From assembly GCF_000972845.2 (NCBI RefSeq), contig NC_040018.1, forward strand, positions 1,841,632 through 1,905,631: a stretch of DNA of 64,000 nucleotides, given 5' to 3'. Below the pieces are notes generated by a model that was not told the origin of the DNA, ran no database searches, and saw only the letters and a program-made list of their open reading frames with translations. A program made the translations under genes and the position numbers. This document shows positions 49,118 through 61,439 of this stretch, one piece after another. Position 1 is the stretch's first letter. Each line of letters begins with the position of its first letter. Source of the stretch: Larimichthys crocea (taxonomy: Eukaryota; Chordata; Actinopteri; Sciaenidae).

Positions 49118-49321
49118 AAAGGAAAAGTTTGACATTTTTGGAAATGATTCTCTCTCTGACGGAGAGTTGTACCAGATTACTTTTTGGCTAAGAGCAGGAG
49201 CTTCCTCCAGATTCAGCTGGTTGTACATCAACTGTTCAGTAACCAGTGGACTGAGGCAAGCTAGCTGTTTCCCCCCATTTCAATTCCCTGCGCTTAGTTA
49301 ACCAGCCGCTGGGCATAGCCT
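49118..49321 (-). mobile_element. MITE-like repeat copy 2, left part
   Basis: It begins with a terminal-repeat-like GGAAAAGTTTGACATTTTTGG. Later it carries the reverse complement of the copy-1 body: GCTAGCTGTTTCCCCCC, then AACCAGCCGCTGGGCATAGC. The element is broken at about 49321 by LINE sequence and resumes at about 50103. Confidence 0.6.
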
Positions 49322-50102
49322 CATCCTTAATAGATAGATTAGGTTTTTTATCTTGAGAATGCCATCTCATTGTCAAGTAGGTCCTCAATGACAACAATAC
49401 AATATGAGCACAATTAGACAAAACAAAATTTAACAAAAATAAAAGAGACTTGAACAATACTAAATGGAACAAAGAGCAAATAAACAAAAAAATGTCAAAT
49501 AATAAGATAAAGTAGATAAAGTAACAGTTAGTGTTATAGTTCTAAAACATAATTAGAGATTATGGACATGTACAACTGATTCTATGCTAAGAAGACAAGG
49601 CAGTTTTGAACAAATGGAAGGATATATGGACTGAACATTTACAGGTAGATTATCCCGAGGCAGTTTTAAACATAAAGGCTTTCTGAGCTATGACTGTGGG
49701 AGCAAAAAAAAAAGCTGCATAGAGTGTCTCAATATAATAAGATAATAAGTCTGTGTTTAAAATATGAGGGTAATTCAAATGTACGCATTTAAAAATAAAC
49801 TGCAGCCAACGTCGCTGCCTTCTCATGATGCGAGAGGCCAAATTAAGAGCTTCATACATTGTACAATGATGAGTTATGAAAGGAAGAAATCTGCATCGAG
49901 AGGAAGAAGTTCGGATGCCTGATATATAACATTAGCATAATCCAATCTTGGTATGATGAGTTTGGAGTGCAAGCCTCTGTCTAACAGTAAATGAAAAGCA
50001 GTTCCTGGAACAGTAAAGAACACCAATACCAAAGTTGATTTTCTTCACAATTTAATTAATATGGAATTGAAATGAGAGTCTAGCCATAGGCCCAGGTATT
50101 TG
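49322..50102 (-). mobile_element. truncated L2/Rex1-type LINE 3' end, nested insertion
   Basis: Read on the minus strand, the segment encodes decayed C-terminal ORF2 residues. A KYLGLWLDSHFN-like stretch is near 50095-50060. EALNLASRIMRRQRRWLQFI and KCVHLNYPHILN follow around 49850-49760, and KAFMFKTASG near 49655. It then passes into a 3' tail near 49390-49345 (CTTGACAATGAGATGGCATT). The frame has several stops and shifts, so it is dead. The clade call is from remembered fish LINE proteins. Confidence 0.6.
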
Positions 50103-50175
50103 CAGTGCAGATATGAGAGTGGTATTGATCTTCTCAGCTAAAGCGCCACCAAGAAATTAACTTTCACTCCTCCAA
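50103..50175 (-). mobile_element. MITE-like repeat copy 2, right part
   Basis: ATATGAGAGTGGTATTGATC and TTCTCAGCTAA are the reverse complement of the TTAGATGAGAAGATTGATAC, CACTCTCAT-type body block, continuing the element interrupted at 49321. The expected right terminal repeat has decayed. Confidence 0.55.
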
Positions 50176-50196
50176 TCAACTGTTGGATCATTTAAC

Positions 50197-50436
50197 TTCT
50201 AGAAAACAGTCGTGGAGCATCTGGACCAAAATCCATTTATTAAAAACCTACTGACATTTACAACTGTACATACGATGGACTGTTCTCTCTTTCTCATTTG
50301 TGAGACATATTAAAATATGTTAATAAGTCATTTATAACAAAGTTTTGGCCACAATTCTTCAAGTCTGCAGCTTTCAATGTTACTTTGTTGTTAATAAATG
50401 GATTGTGGTCCAGATGCTCTCCAGCATTTTCCAGAA
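50197..50436. repeat. fold-back element with ~46-bp arms
   Basis: The left arm (50197-50243) and right arm (50391-50436) are reverse complements with a few mismatches. They share the core GAGCATCTGGACCA, then AATCCATTTATTAA, around a spacer of about 147 bp. It is probably a miniature inverted-repeat element. No target-site duplication was identified. Confidence 0.75.
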
Positions 50437-53400
50437 AATAACTGATCAGCCTTCTTGATGAATTATAAAACCATTAATCATTAACCATAATTACATGCAA
50501 TAGTTACAACCTATGAACCATTTATAAAGAGTTCCTTATTAAAAATGGTGCCACTACTTCTGACATCAAGCAAAAAAAAAATGATATTCCCTCTGGTGGC
50601 ATCTTAATCTCATCTAAAAACCACAAATCCCAGCTCAGTCTAGACCACACAGGAAACTCTCACAAAGAGACGTGACTGCGGTTTCGAGAAGGTGAACACA
50701 AATAAACTTTGTCAAGTGATTCCCTCCCTCTCTCTCATTGGCGCACAACAATCTTCCAGCCCGAGGCCAAGATCCTCTTTGTTTACGAAACGTCACATGA
50801 TGTTCTAGATGACCCTACCTGAAGCCAGGGACTCATATCTATTTCCCAACTCTAGCTCCACATCCCTTCCCCCCCTGCTCAGGCCTCAGCTCAGCCACAA
50901 ACCAGCGATCCCGTTGCTTGGACAAAGGAAGCTTCACTGGGATGTAACTCATGCCTGCACATATAGAAGGTCAGGACAAAGCCTTCTATTCTTTCTTGCA
51001 ACAACAACACCTTTTGTCTTCTCTTACAAAAGAAAACACCATGCAAGCGTTTGGCAGCAAGAACTAAAAGTTAAAAACAGGCTGAACATTTAGTTAAATT
51101 AGACACAAAGACATTACATAGTGAATATAAGCCATGGAGCAAGAACCTATTAGTTACATGCTCTGTACGTCAGTACGGCTGATCAAAGTGGAGCCTAAAT
51201 ATATTTGATAAACACCTCCTTATTGCTCCATACATTGTGTAAAAAAGGGTCCTTAGGACTGAGTGTAGTGCTTATATCACTTTATATATCCCTTCATGTG
51301 CAAACTTTGCACACTTGTCTAATCCTAAAATAAATTCTAAAAACAAACTCAGTTTGTGCGAACTAGTAGATGCACCCTTCATTTGTCAGCTTGAGGGCAA
51401 ACTTGTCTTAGCGTACAAGTTTGTAACATGTGAAAATAAGTCACTCCCAGAATTATGCAATCGGGATCTTATCTCAGACTTAAGTCTCTGCCTGCTGCTT
51501 ATCTGATTTCCATGAGCTTTTATGTGCTGCATAAAAGGCTGAGGTCACAAGGAACAAATGTAATAATCATGTTGTTTTCCATAAACAAGTTAAGGAGGTG
51601 GGGTGAGACAGTTATCAGAAAACCATGAGCTGATTCTAGTAAATGAACAGATTTTAGCCAGGGCCACAAAGGACTTAGGTTGTGAATTTGTTGAAGGGTT
51701 TTTTTTTATGAAAATGTTCAGGAGAGAGTCAAAAGTCTTATTTTTGATTTGGAGTTTTATGCACAGCAACTCAATGAAACATACTCTGGAGGATCTAGAT
51801 TAGATGGTTTGTGAGTGAGTCAATAAAGATCTTATACATCCTCTACAACAGAGACAGTCCTCTCCAGAAAATGTCTTCCTAACATCTAAATTGTCCTTCT
51901 ACTATGACTTGTCGTCTAGATTCAACCAGTGCTGCAGCCTTCCTCCATTCCTCCCCCATTACTGTATCACCCTCCCCCATCTGCTTCATTATCTCACAAT
52001 GTGAAAGCATCTGCTGTATATACCAATTTAAGCCAGCAGACACAACCCACCTTAGCATGGTGACTTGGTATGAATATAAATACAGAGAACCCTGGTTATG
52101 CTGAGAGAAACACATGGCTGACACTGAATACGCAGATAGGAGGCGTACAGATGAACTACAAAGCAGACTGGGGAGTAGCGAAGTCATAGTAGTGGAGTGT
52201 CACCCTAATTTATATTGATTGCACTAGACCATTCTTTAGATAAGGAAGTAAAATAAGTATTAAAAAAATAATAAGCAAAGAAAACTGAGTAGCTGTTTAC
52301 ACAGATTCATAATTTAAACAGTAAAAAGTTTGTTTAAAACTCTTTAGAGATGCTCTTCTTATTCATTCTTTTGTTTCTTGATATATTTTAGTATAAAATA
52401 CTGTAAAAAAAGCATTGTACTGATGCTAACAGATAGTAGTAGTATTGACCAGTCAGGTTTGATCAGGATTTGGTTTCAACAGTCATTAAGACCATGACGC
52501 AGAACACATTGGCAACCGTCAGATGACAGTTAAGGTTTTTATTAAAACTTATCTGAATTTGTATCCAGATATTTGTTTATAGAGAAGCACAGCAGAGACA
52601 TGTCGTTCTGGATCGTGTTGCTTGATCGGACTGCAGAGGAAGCCTTGGCCTGGATGCTCATTATTTGTTTTCCGGATATCCCCTGGCTACACCGGAAGCC
52701 CAGTAACATTTGCTATTGCCCCCAGAGGATAAATCATCATCAGATGATAACCCACGTGATGAGATTGGAAAAATACTGACAGATCTCTCTGAATCAAATC
52801 TACTCTTATTTTAGCATCAGTTCCTTTAAAACTACAACCAAAGTTGAGCGGTGTCCTAGCACTGACCCCGCGCACAAAAATAAGAACAAACCTTCCAGTG
52901 ACTTCTATTGGTAAACCAAATGGCAGCCACAGCTTGTGGACAAACTGTGTAGGGAAGCCCAGGCAGGCCTGTGGCAGATGGTCAGAGTGAACAGGGTGAC
53001 GGTTGACAATGTGTGCTGCGTTGAGGAAAGCACATTCAGCACAATGACACAAAAAGAGACCGCGAAGAACCTGAAGCCTCTGTTGTGTCACTTTAGACAC
53101 ATATATAAACCCACACTGACACACACACACACGCAACGGGACAGAAAAACACAGTGCTTGCAGGAAAAGGCAAGCAGGGACACAGCAGCTTTTTGCCCCC
53201 TCCAACTCTATCCCACCTGCTCTCTCCCTTACGTCAAAATCCTAACACAAACATCACCTCCTCCGCTCCCCCAGGTGATGCCTCCTTCGCTGCCTCCTTT
53301 GCGGTTTCCATTTGTCCTGCTAGTTCTTTGCAATTAAGCAAATGGGTCATTAATTAATCGCCGCGAGCTACAGCACACACGAGGAGTTAATCAGACTGGA

Positions 53401-54206
53401 TGGATGGACTGCTGGGAAAGAGCGTGACACGCAAACACACATACACATTTGCACGTACACAAAAACATGCCTGCTTTCACAAAGTATTGACATTTGTGAA
53501 AAGTGAGCCTCCGGTAAGATGTGCATGAACAGAATTAGAGAAAATGGCAGCAGCTGATGAAAAGCAGCTTGATCATTGATTCATGTTGTCAAACTGTGCT
53601 GAGTGGCAGTTTCTTCTAAGAAGGGAAACTTTGGTTGAAAATCTTGCCTCAGGCCATCAACATTCAGAGTGAGACAAGAGGATATTTTTCTAGTGTGTGA
53701 TGGTACACAGCTCAATCGTTGAGACTGAGGACTGCTGACAAATCATTTTCATGAAGTATATACAAATGGGGCTATTGACGAGAAAACCACACACGATTCC
53801 TATAGGCTGGATTTATACTGAGCAAATTGGTTTGATAAGTACAGGACCGGTCCCAGACAGGTGCAGGCTCAGTGCTGAGACATCACTTTAGCTGTTGAGA
53901 CAGAGGCTGATTGTGAATGCAGACATGTTTCTCAGACCTTTTCTGCTTTAAAAGGTGGGTTTCTCTTGAGGCACATGGAGCAACTCTTTTCATCTTTCTC
54001 TTTCTCTGCCTCTCTCTGATGTGCGTGTACAATAGATGATAGATAGATCGGGGTAGTACTGAGGTAATCACACGCACAAATGTTGGGAATGTTTGGAATC
54101 TGCACCAGCCGAGGAGAATACCAAATGTGTCCCAGCGCCACACAGCAGGAAGCAAAACAAAAAACAGAACACTGTTCTTACTATCAGTTTTGATTTAATC
54201 TAAGTT
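50437..54206. other. intergenic, no gene
   Basis: No gene was recognised. The longest repeat-free chance frame of the window is here (minus strand, 52687-53205, 172 codons), but it has no recognisable domain. Confidence 0.55.
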
Positions 54207-54445
54207 CGGCTGCAACTGATTATCTTCTCGATTGTTTTGTTACAGTGAAATAGTGAAAAATGTCATCACGGTTTGCCAGAGTCGAAAGCCACACATTTCA
54301 GTTTTCATGTATTTACTTTATTTTATAAAGAAAAGCAACAAATCTTCATATTTAAAAAGCTGGAACCAACACGTTTGGTATTTCCGATTTATTATATGAG
54401 TATAATTCTTCAAAGGCAATCTGCAAATTGAATTAACTGAGTGAT
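54207..54445 (+). mobile_element. degenerate hAT-like non-autonomous element
   Basis: It contains GGCTGCAACTGATTATCTTC near 54208, ATAGTGAAAAATGTCATCAC near 54250 and AAAGAAAAGCAACAAATC followed by TTCATATTTAAAAAGCTGGA near 54327-54363. These are the successive blocks of a very widespread teleost hAT-derived repeat that starts with GGGCTGCAACTAACGATTA. The ends are eroded. Confidence 0.6.
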
Positions 54446-56800
54446 ATTATATGAAATCCAAAGCTACTAATGACCACCACAAATGCAAAAATATACACAC
54501 AAATCAAACCATCAAACTTCTCCAGAATATCATGAATGAAGAGGTTTTCCTCGACTTCTCAGCTAATAGACGTAATGCTGTATTAATCCAAAAAGATTAT
54601 GTCATCTTGAAATTTCTCCAGTAGGTGGCAGACTTCTAATCATTGCAGCCCATTTGGCAGTCAGAGTAAACAAAGCTAGATTCAGCACTTGCATGCATGA
54701 CAAGTTAAAACCAAAAAGGAGTGACACACTAAAATGGATGAAAAGGCACACAGTTTTTTCACTTATAGTTGGACCTCTCGATGCACTGTGTGGGGTCACT
54801 TCTTTCCGCTGTGACTGAGTCAGCTGGAAGAGGTGTTTCTTTCTCAGAAATCCTCTCTGTCCTTTTTTTTTTTCCTCACATGCCGGCCTGCGTGCCCTTT
54901 TACTGTCCGTCAGCAGGAAAAAAGAGAGCAAAGTGTGTCAAAGGACAGGATAGGACGGGCAGTAACGACAATGACGACAGGATGAGAGTTGTTTTGTCCG
55001 GTGCACTCAGCACTATCTGATCTGCCAGAGGGACAACAAGAGGAAGGAAGGGTAGACGACATGAAGCAGGAGCTGAAGACTCTCACCTGAAACAACCTGG
55101 AAAACTATTAAAGTAAATATGTACAGAACATGATTAGACTTTTCCTGATTAGATTAAGCAGCAGTAAACATTCCAGCATAGAAACTACTGCGTCAAGTAT
55201 GAACTGCATCAACCATCAATAAAATATCAACTAATAGACAAAGGGGCAGAGTCTCACTAATAAACTGATTAGCTAAAAGGCATTAACTGTGCCCGGAGCA
55301 AAAGGAGTCGTGACTAGTATATAATATCTGCACTTCATCAGTGAGGATGTGGAGTGGAAGGATTGTATATCAACCAGAGCATTTGCTCTAATAGTCTAAG
55401 TAAGCAGAGAAGAGAGGAAAGATGTTATATGTTGTACTTACTAACTAAATGGATTCATTTGTTTCTTACTGCACTTTTGTAATCAAATTTCCCTCCTTCA
55501 TTAGGATAATTACTCAGACAGTCTGGGACAACAGAGCACCAGACGAGACCAACTCCTGTAATTCAATTAGGAAGACTTTCGTTCGCTCTGCAGAAAGCAG
55601 ACGAGGAGACCTTACAGACAGACGGACAGACAGATATAGATAGACAGAACTTCAGCTGGGCCATTAAAGTATACAGTCGGTGAAGTACTAAATTTCATTA
55701 GTACTTGGCATTTTCCACTCAAGCAAGAAATTGCCTGAGTACCTGTAAAAACTCAAAATGAAAGGATGGGACTGGCTTGTGACCAGTTCAACAAACTGCA
55801 GAAATTGCAAATGGAGGTTTACTCCACTAGGTGGTGTTGCAGGGCTGAACATTTACAAACAGAGACACAGCAAGGAGGCCATCAGCCTGAACATAAAGCT
55901 TCATGCCTATTTAAACATATCCCTACTTCTTTTTTTTTTATTATTATGCAGTTCTCCAAAGGTTTATTTGTTGCCACTGAAAGCAAGATATTTACTGTGA
56001 TTAGACTGTACAGGAGCAGATAAGCTCTCAGTCCACTACAGTAGTTAATTCCACTCTTTGATTCCTATCAGGAGCTGAAGGTCAAGTGCAGTATTAGAGT
56101 ACAGCCACCGACTAGTATGCCATTAAATGAAAACATTCTGACTCAATTTTCTCTTTAACAACTGCAATAAATCAGAGGAGCACCACCGCTGAGCAGACCG
56201 TGCCTCTAAACCAGGGCCTGCCAGTTGTTTCCAGCCTGGCCAGTTAGTTTGGTATTGATTCTCTGTCTTGCTGTGATACTACTATAACCATCTGACCTAT
56301 GAAGCTCACAGCGCTGGCCCGAAATCCAGTGCACGCTGCCCTCGGAGGGGAGAGGGAACACCGTGAGAGGAAAGGCTCGAGTTCACTCTCCGGGCTCTGA
56401 ACTGTGGTGCTTTCACTAAAAACGTCCGCTCTCGGTTCATGCCCCGTTAGTCTACCTGGTTTAGCATTTTCACTTTTCACCTCCTATCTCCCCTCCTCAC
56501 CTTAACACATCACACACCACAACCTCACACATGGTCCCGTGATAAGTCATTTAGTCCCTGGGCAAAGTTAGAGACCTTCAGACATTATTTGAAAATAGCA
56601 GGATGTTAAAATGAAAATTATTATTAAGAAAATCACTGAGGGGCCATCAGAGCTAGGATGGATTACCATTATGCCTAAGAGCCACTGACCATAGGGGCCT
56701 TAGACCTGGATTAAAAAAGAAGGCAAGGCACAGAAGTTAATATCAAAATGCAGCATTTCATTCTGAGTAAATAAATCATAGAACAAGTGAAATAAGTTTT
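54446..56800. other. intergenic, no gene
   Basis: No gene or repeat family was recognised. A short GACA/GATA-rich patch occurs at 55614-55646. Confidence 0.55.
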
Positions 56801-57005
56801 AGAGCAGTAGTTCCTATCCTAGGGGCTCCAACCTTTCAAGGGGCCCCAAGAAAGATTTTAAGAATTCACCAAATACTTCAGTTACACAAATTAATGTGCC
56901 TTTTTCTGATTTTGCTCTTGTGAAATATTGGAAACTTTCAGGCCTCTAAAAGTCAACAATAAAGTCATAATGTACGCTGAAGGGTCACATGTGGGCATTA
57001 TTTCA
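56801..57005 (+). mobile_element. degenerate interspersed repeat
   Basis: GCAGTAGTTCCTATCCTAGG, then CCTTTCAAGGGGCCCCAAGA and a later TTGTGAAATATTGGA block, resemble a common fish repeat of the 'GGTTCCCAACCTAGGGGTC' type, probably a DNA-transposon derivative. It is non-coding and diverged. Confidence 0.45.
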
Positions 57006-57473
57006 TTTTAGGAAAGTCACACGTTTGTGACTCACGAGCGAGAAGAAGCTTATTTCAGAACATATCAAATGTAATGACTCAGGCCCAAAGTCCTGACTGA
57101 CTCAGAAAATACGTTGAATAGCGTCATAGAAGTTTTAAAGAAGTCAATTTCATGACCGGCTTTACTGAGGATGCACTTCTAAAAACATAATGGAGGGATA
57201 ATAAAAAATAATATTTCCATTCCATTGCCATGCAGCTGCGTATCTCTTCTTGCTCGGTCAGGCCCTTCTACTTATGTGATATGATCATTATCCGGCTCAG
57301 GCTCAAGGTGTGTGCAGACCAGCTCCCACCTGTGCAGAGGTAATTACAGTTTCACTCCTCTCCAACAGTCATTGGGAACAAGACTATAACTCAAAGAGTG
57401 AGACACTTCTTAACCACACGTAGACTCTGATGTAGATTGACATACATGCATATTTACTCATATAACCACTGCT

Positions 57474-57520
<47 letters not shown>

Positions 57521-58790
57521 GAAACACACACATACAGAAACACCATTCTTACAAGCACATATGCTCATAAAGTTGGCCTCATTTTGAGGGATTTATTGCA
57601 TTCTAATAAGCATCAATGTGATTTAATACAGCAAGTAATATTCATTTTTACAGAACAATTTAAGACTCCTGGAATCTGTAAAACAGTAGTGAAAATGAAT
57701 CATATATAGAAAAATATACTAAGTACCTTATTCAGCATACCCCCACCAGCAAACAAAGACGTGAAGCAATTCTTTAGTTTTATTATTTACCGAGGGAGAT
57801 ACTTAATCTTAAAACGTGTTAAAAAATTTTTACCCATGTGAGAGTTCAGAGGTAGACCACAAGGACTGAATGCCATGATTCAAAAAGTGAGAAAAAAAAA
57901 ACCTGGAAGACCTGTTCAAGAATAATTTGTACATGAAAATCAGCTGTTTAGAGAAGGACTATACATATATAATGTATGACCTTCATATCAACAGATAAGA
58001 CTTCATCACTGATCTCAATATATATATATAGCCTATATATAATTTAAAAAAATAAGTACACATTAAGTTGATTTCCCCCTCTGCAATAGACAGATAACAT
58101 ATTTGGATGCACCTCGACTACACTTCCTATGACATTTATTGCTTTGCAACGTTACTGCAGGATTTCTTACTTTTCAGAAAGGTAGCAATAGGCCAACAAA
58201 TTCTCAAAGGCTTCATAATTCCTAGCTCATGCGTGGTAAACATGTTTCTACAGACCATGTTTCGAAAAAGGGCTGCAGCCCCTCAGGTGGTATTTTTTGA
58301 CTGAATGTGCGTAATGCTGCATTTCCAGTCAAGGGCGTGTTCATAAAGGTGTGTTCGTAAAGTCAGCCTGACAATCGCAGTGGAAAAAAACATTTGTCAC
58401 TCTAAAATAAGAAAGCAGAAAGGAAGTCAAATTGTTTCATTTGATTCATTTATGAGCAATAGATTCTGCTGTGACAATGGTCAATTGTGTGAGACGGTGA
58501 CTCAACAAGCTTTTTGTGGGAGGAAATTTGGCCCCGATTTCAAAGAGATAAGCAAATGCTCTGCTGCACTTCCTCTCTAACCAGGGTCGAGCCAGCATGT
58601 TTACTATGTAAAACAGCAATTTGACACTGGTGACACTCCACGACTTCTCAGTTTTCAGTTCAATATTCTAACAATCTAAAAAGCTTTAAAACTTTATGAA
58701 CACACCCGATGATTACAAACCTACACCAAGACAGACATAAAGAAAATGAAGAAGGCATCCAAGCTAATTAAATAAAAAGGTCCATTTAGA
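57006..58790. other. intergenic, no gene
   Basis: No gene was found. It has the (CA)n at 57475-57516 and a TATATA-rich patch near 58018-58042. Confidence 0.55.
57475..57516. repeat. (CA)n microsatellite
   Basis: About 21 CA units, then a CATACAGAAACA duplicated pattern. Confidence 0.96.
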
Positions 58791-58806
58791 TTTTACATCC
58801 TTGGAT

Positions 58807-58812
58807 TTTATT
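58807..58812 (-). terminator. rnf128: polyadenylation signal of the RING gene
   Basis: TTTATT on the plus strand reads AATAAA on the minus strand, 158 bp after the stop codon. This would give a short 3' UTR of about 180 nt. Confidence 0.6.
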
Positions 58813-58969
58813 CTGAAAATCTAATATAGCGTTCTTGCTTTATAAGATCAAAGTTGTTTCTCTCTTCCATCGTGCTGGTTCAGTGTATCCCAGAAAAACA
58901 TCAACATATTTCAAACAGGGAATTTGACTGCATCCTGGATTGCGTCTGTTTTGTTTCTGTTGCTGTTGT

Positions 58970-60061
58970 TCATCCTCTCGGTGCCTCGGCGTCTGCCTCA
59001 AAGGCCCTGTTGTCATAGCGATGCTGCTGTCTCTCTGGGTCAGAGCTCGCTGGGTCAGTCAGTGGGACTTCGTACAAGGCTTCTCCTCCTGCCACTGTGA
59101 TCACAGTGGCATCTGGTGGTGACTCAACGGAAATGTTTTCTTTGGTCTCCTCCTCGACACCGAGGGCTTTGAGGATGTCACACTTACACATGGGGCAGGT
59201 TCTCCTCTCCAGCAGCCAGGGCTCGATGCAGGCTTTATGAAAGATGTGGTCACATGTCAGCACTGTCACCACCTCGCCAGGCTTGTAGGATTCGATGCAC
59301 ACGGCACACATATGGAAGTCGGAGGTAGTTTCCTCGTCATCTCTTTTGAGCGTGCGTACTTGTAGCTGCTTAATCGCCCTCTTAGCCTCAGATTTGAGTT
59401 TCTTCTCGGAGCGCCTATGCATACTCAGACTGTAGAGGCGATTTGCAGAGATGAACACAAAGTAAGTGATCGCGGCTGCTGCCACAATAAAGAAGGCGAT
59501 GGACAGGAAGTAAAGCCAGTAGGTGTCGATCCAGGGCCCGTGAGGGCTGCCGACATCAATAAGCATCTGAACTTCAGTCCCATTCTTCACCAACCTGACA
59601 ACCTCCATGCCCTGAGTGTTGCCAATCATGATGGCCACAATATCAGTTGCCTCTGAATGTGACATGTGAGAGGTGCTGTTGCCACTGCCGTCCGCATTAT
59701 ACACCACCACACCAGCTGCTCCTAGACTTTTGGCAGCGTTTATCTTCTCACTGAAGGTACAGTTGCCCCTTTTAACCAGGGCTATCCACGGCGGTGAGCT
59801 GGAATTGCGACTGTAGACAGGATCCGGGCCGCAGCCTTTGGGGTCTCCCGTGGGAAGTACAACAATGCCAGAGGCTTTCTTCAGGAGGGAGTGACGGCCA
59901 AAAACCCCACACTCACAAAATTTGTCCTCAGTCTCATTGTTGTTGTTGTTGACATAGCTTATTTCTACCACGGCTGTCCAAAACACAAAGGCGGCTGAAC
60001 AGTGAACCACCCATGACAAACACAGCAAAAGCAGCAGACAGTGTTGTGTCTTCTTACCCAT
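58970..60061 (-). CDS. rnf128: intronless RNF128/goliath-type PA-TM-RING E3 ubiquitin ligase
   Basis: Single-exon frame of 363 aa. The start is in good context (TTACCATGG on the minus strand). Domains: signal peptide (1-24); a luminal protease-associated domain (about 60-170, with VKRGNCTFSEKI and DIVAIMIGN) carrying five N-glycosylation sequons (N42, N86, N100, N128, N160); a membrane helix (about 182-205); a basic juxtamembrane segment; and RING-H2. All eight zinc ligands are present with C3H2C3 spacing: C252, C255, C270, H272, H275, C278, C289, C292. CPMCKCDILKALG is the RNF128/133/148 signature. Such proteins sit in endosomal or ER membranes and ubiquitinate membrane cargo. Human RNF128 is multi-exon and 428 aa, while mammalian RNF133 and RNF148 are intronless. 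This gene may therefore be an independent retrocopy. The symbol marks the subfamily, not a proven orthologue. It is tail-to-tail with sema6d and divergent from slc24a5. Confidence 0.93.
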   Translation of the reverse strand: MGKKTQHCLLLLLCLSWVVHCSAAFVFWTAVVEISYVNNNNNETEDKFCECGVFGRHSLLKKASGIVVLPTGDPKGCGPDPVYSRNSSSPPWIALVKRGNCTFSEKINAAKSLGAAGVVVYNADGSGNSTSHMSHSEATDIVAIMIGNTQGMEVVRLVKNGTEVQMLIDVGSPHGPWIDTYWLYFLSIAFFIVAAAAITYFVFISANRLYSLSMHRRSEKKLKSEAKRAIKQLQVRTLKRDDEETTSDFHMCAVCIESYKPGEVVTVLTCDHIFHKACIEPWLLERRTCPMCKCDILKALGVEEETKENISVESPPDATVITVAGGEALYEVPLTDPASSDPERQQHRYDNRAFEADAEAPRG

Positions 60062-61439
60062 GGTAACACTCTTCTGAACGCAACAGGAAGCCGTCTGTTA
60101 GCGTCTTTCGCTTCTTTAAAACTCCCTTTGTTAGTCCCAGTTCCTGGTTTGTTCGACCCACAGCGATGTGAATACAGCTGCAGTTTCACCCAAGCTGCTG
60201 TCTACTGTAATCTGATATGAGCCTTTGGTAACGTAACACGAGCTATGCGTCAGCCACTCGCCTCTCGTTATCTTCCTGAACCTTGGACACTCCTCGCAGA
60301 GGGCAGGGTGCTGGTATTCAACAAGTTGAAGTACACATAACGCACAGAGCTGTGCTGTTTTTAAGAGCCAAGGAACAGCCTGGACATGATAAGCAATTGA
60401 TAGGACAATTTCCACGAGCATAGGTCAGGAACACGGAGCAATCTTGAGAAGCTGATAAAAAAAAGCTGCTGACTGTTTTCCCCCCCTTGTGTAACGAAGA
60501 GCAAGAGCAACTCAACCTGTTTTTCTAGTCTGGCTTGTTTCCTACCTCTATTTCTGTCGCAGAGGCTGTTGTGAAAAGCAAACTGACAAGTATTACTTCT
60601 CTAGCTCGTGACTATTGACTCCTAAAAAGGCAAATACAGCGTGCCTTTACTTTACACGTCAATAAATAAAACAAACACACCCATATTATTAATGCGTCCT
60701 AGAATTGATACAGGACAAACACACACACACACACAATAATAAAAGAAAGTTTTTTTTCCCCTTGGATATCTAGAGCAACTAAAAGAGCTTTATTTCACGC
60801 AGAGACAACCGAGATGGAACAAAGCATTGTCAAGTTTCCATTGTATCTCCTTACACACAAGTGAAAGCACACACACACACACAGGCCGAGAGGCTTCCAA
60901 TGACAAATTAGATGGAAAGCTCTCTTGCCAAGCTGATATTTTACCTTAGTTCTCCAATACACACAGACACACACAAAAGTGCAGTACACAGTACCTCTGC
61001 AGAATGTACTATTAAATCATTTATCATAGTGTGACAAAAATCTGTAAATAAAAAGAGAGCCTGGTATTTATTCTTAATACGGCTGCGACTCGCAGACCTT
61101 GATAACAAGAACAATGGCGCTGCTGTGACCCTTAAATTCCTGAAACTCAAATAATTACACAGCAGAAAGTAAAAAAGCGCAAAGAGAAACCCATGAATGA
61201 ATACCTGTATATTAACTAAAGGGAACAACTGTCTGTGGTTGTCAAAGAAACATGACTCATATTTTCAAGATGTAATCAAAGACTTCTACTGGTTGGACTG
61301 GTTGGTGTTGTCAGAGAACAATAACAAACTGCGGCACTGTGAGAGTCATTCACACACATAAAACCGATGATCAACACAGACTTCAGGGTTCACCTTTAAA
61401 TGAACAAATGAGACCGTATTAAATCAATAATCTTAATAT
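60062..61439. other. 5' flank of the RING gene
   Basis: It should hold the RING gene promoter, but no clear TATA or CpG island was seen. Short CA runs are at 60719-60735, 60869-60883 and 60959-60975. No other gene was found. Confidence 0.5.

Noticed and set aside
52687..53205. 172-codon minus-strand open frame without simple repeats
   Set aside because: No recognisable domain, no splice or start context support. A frame of this length is expected about once by chance in 64 kb of six-frame sequence.
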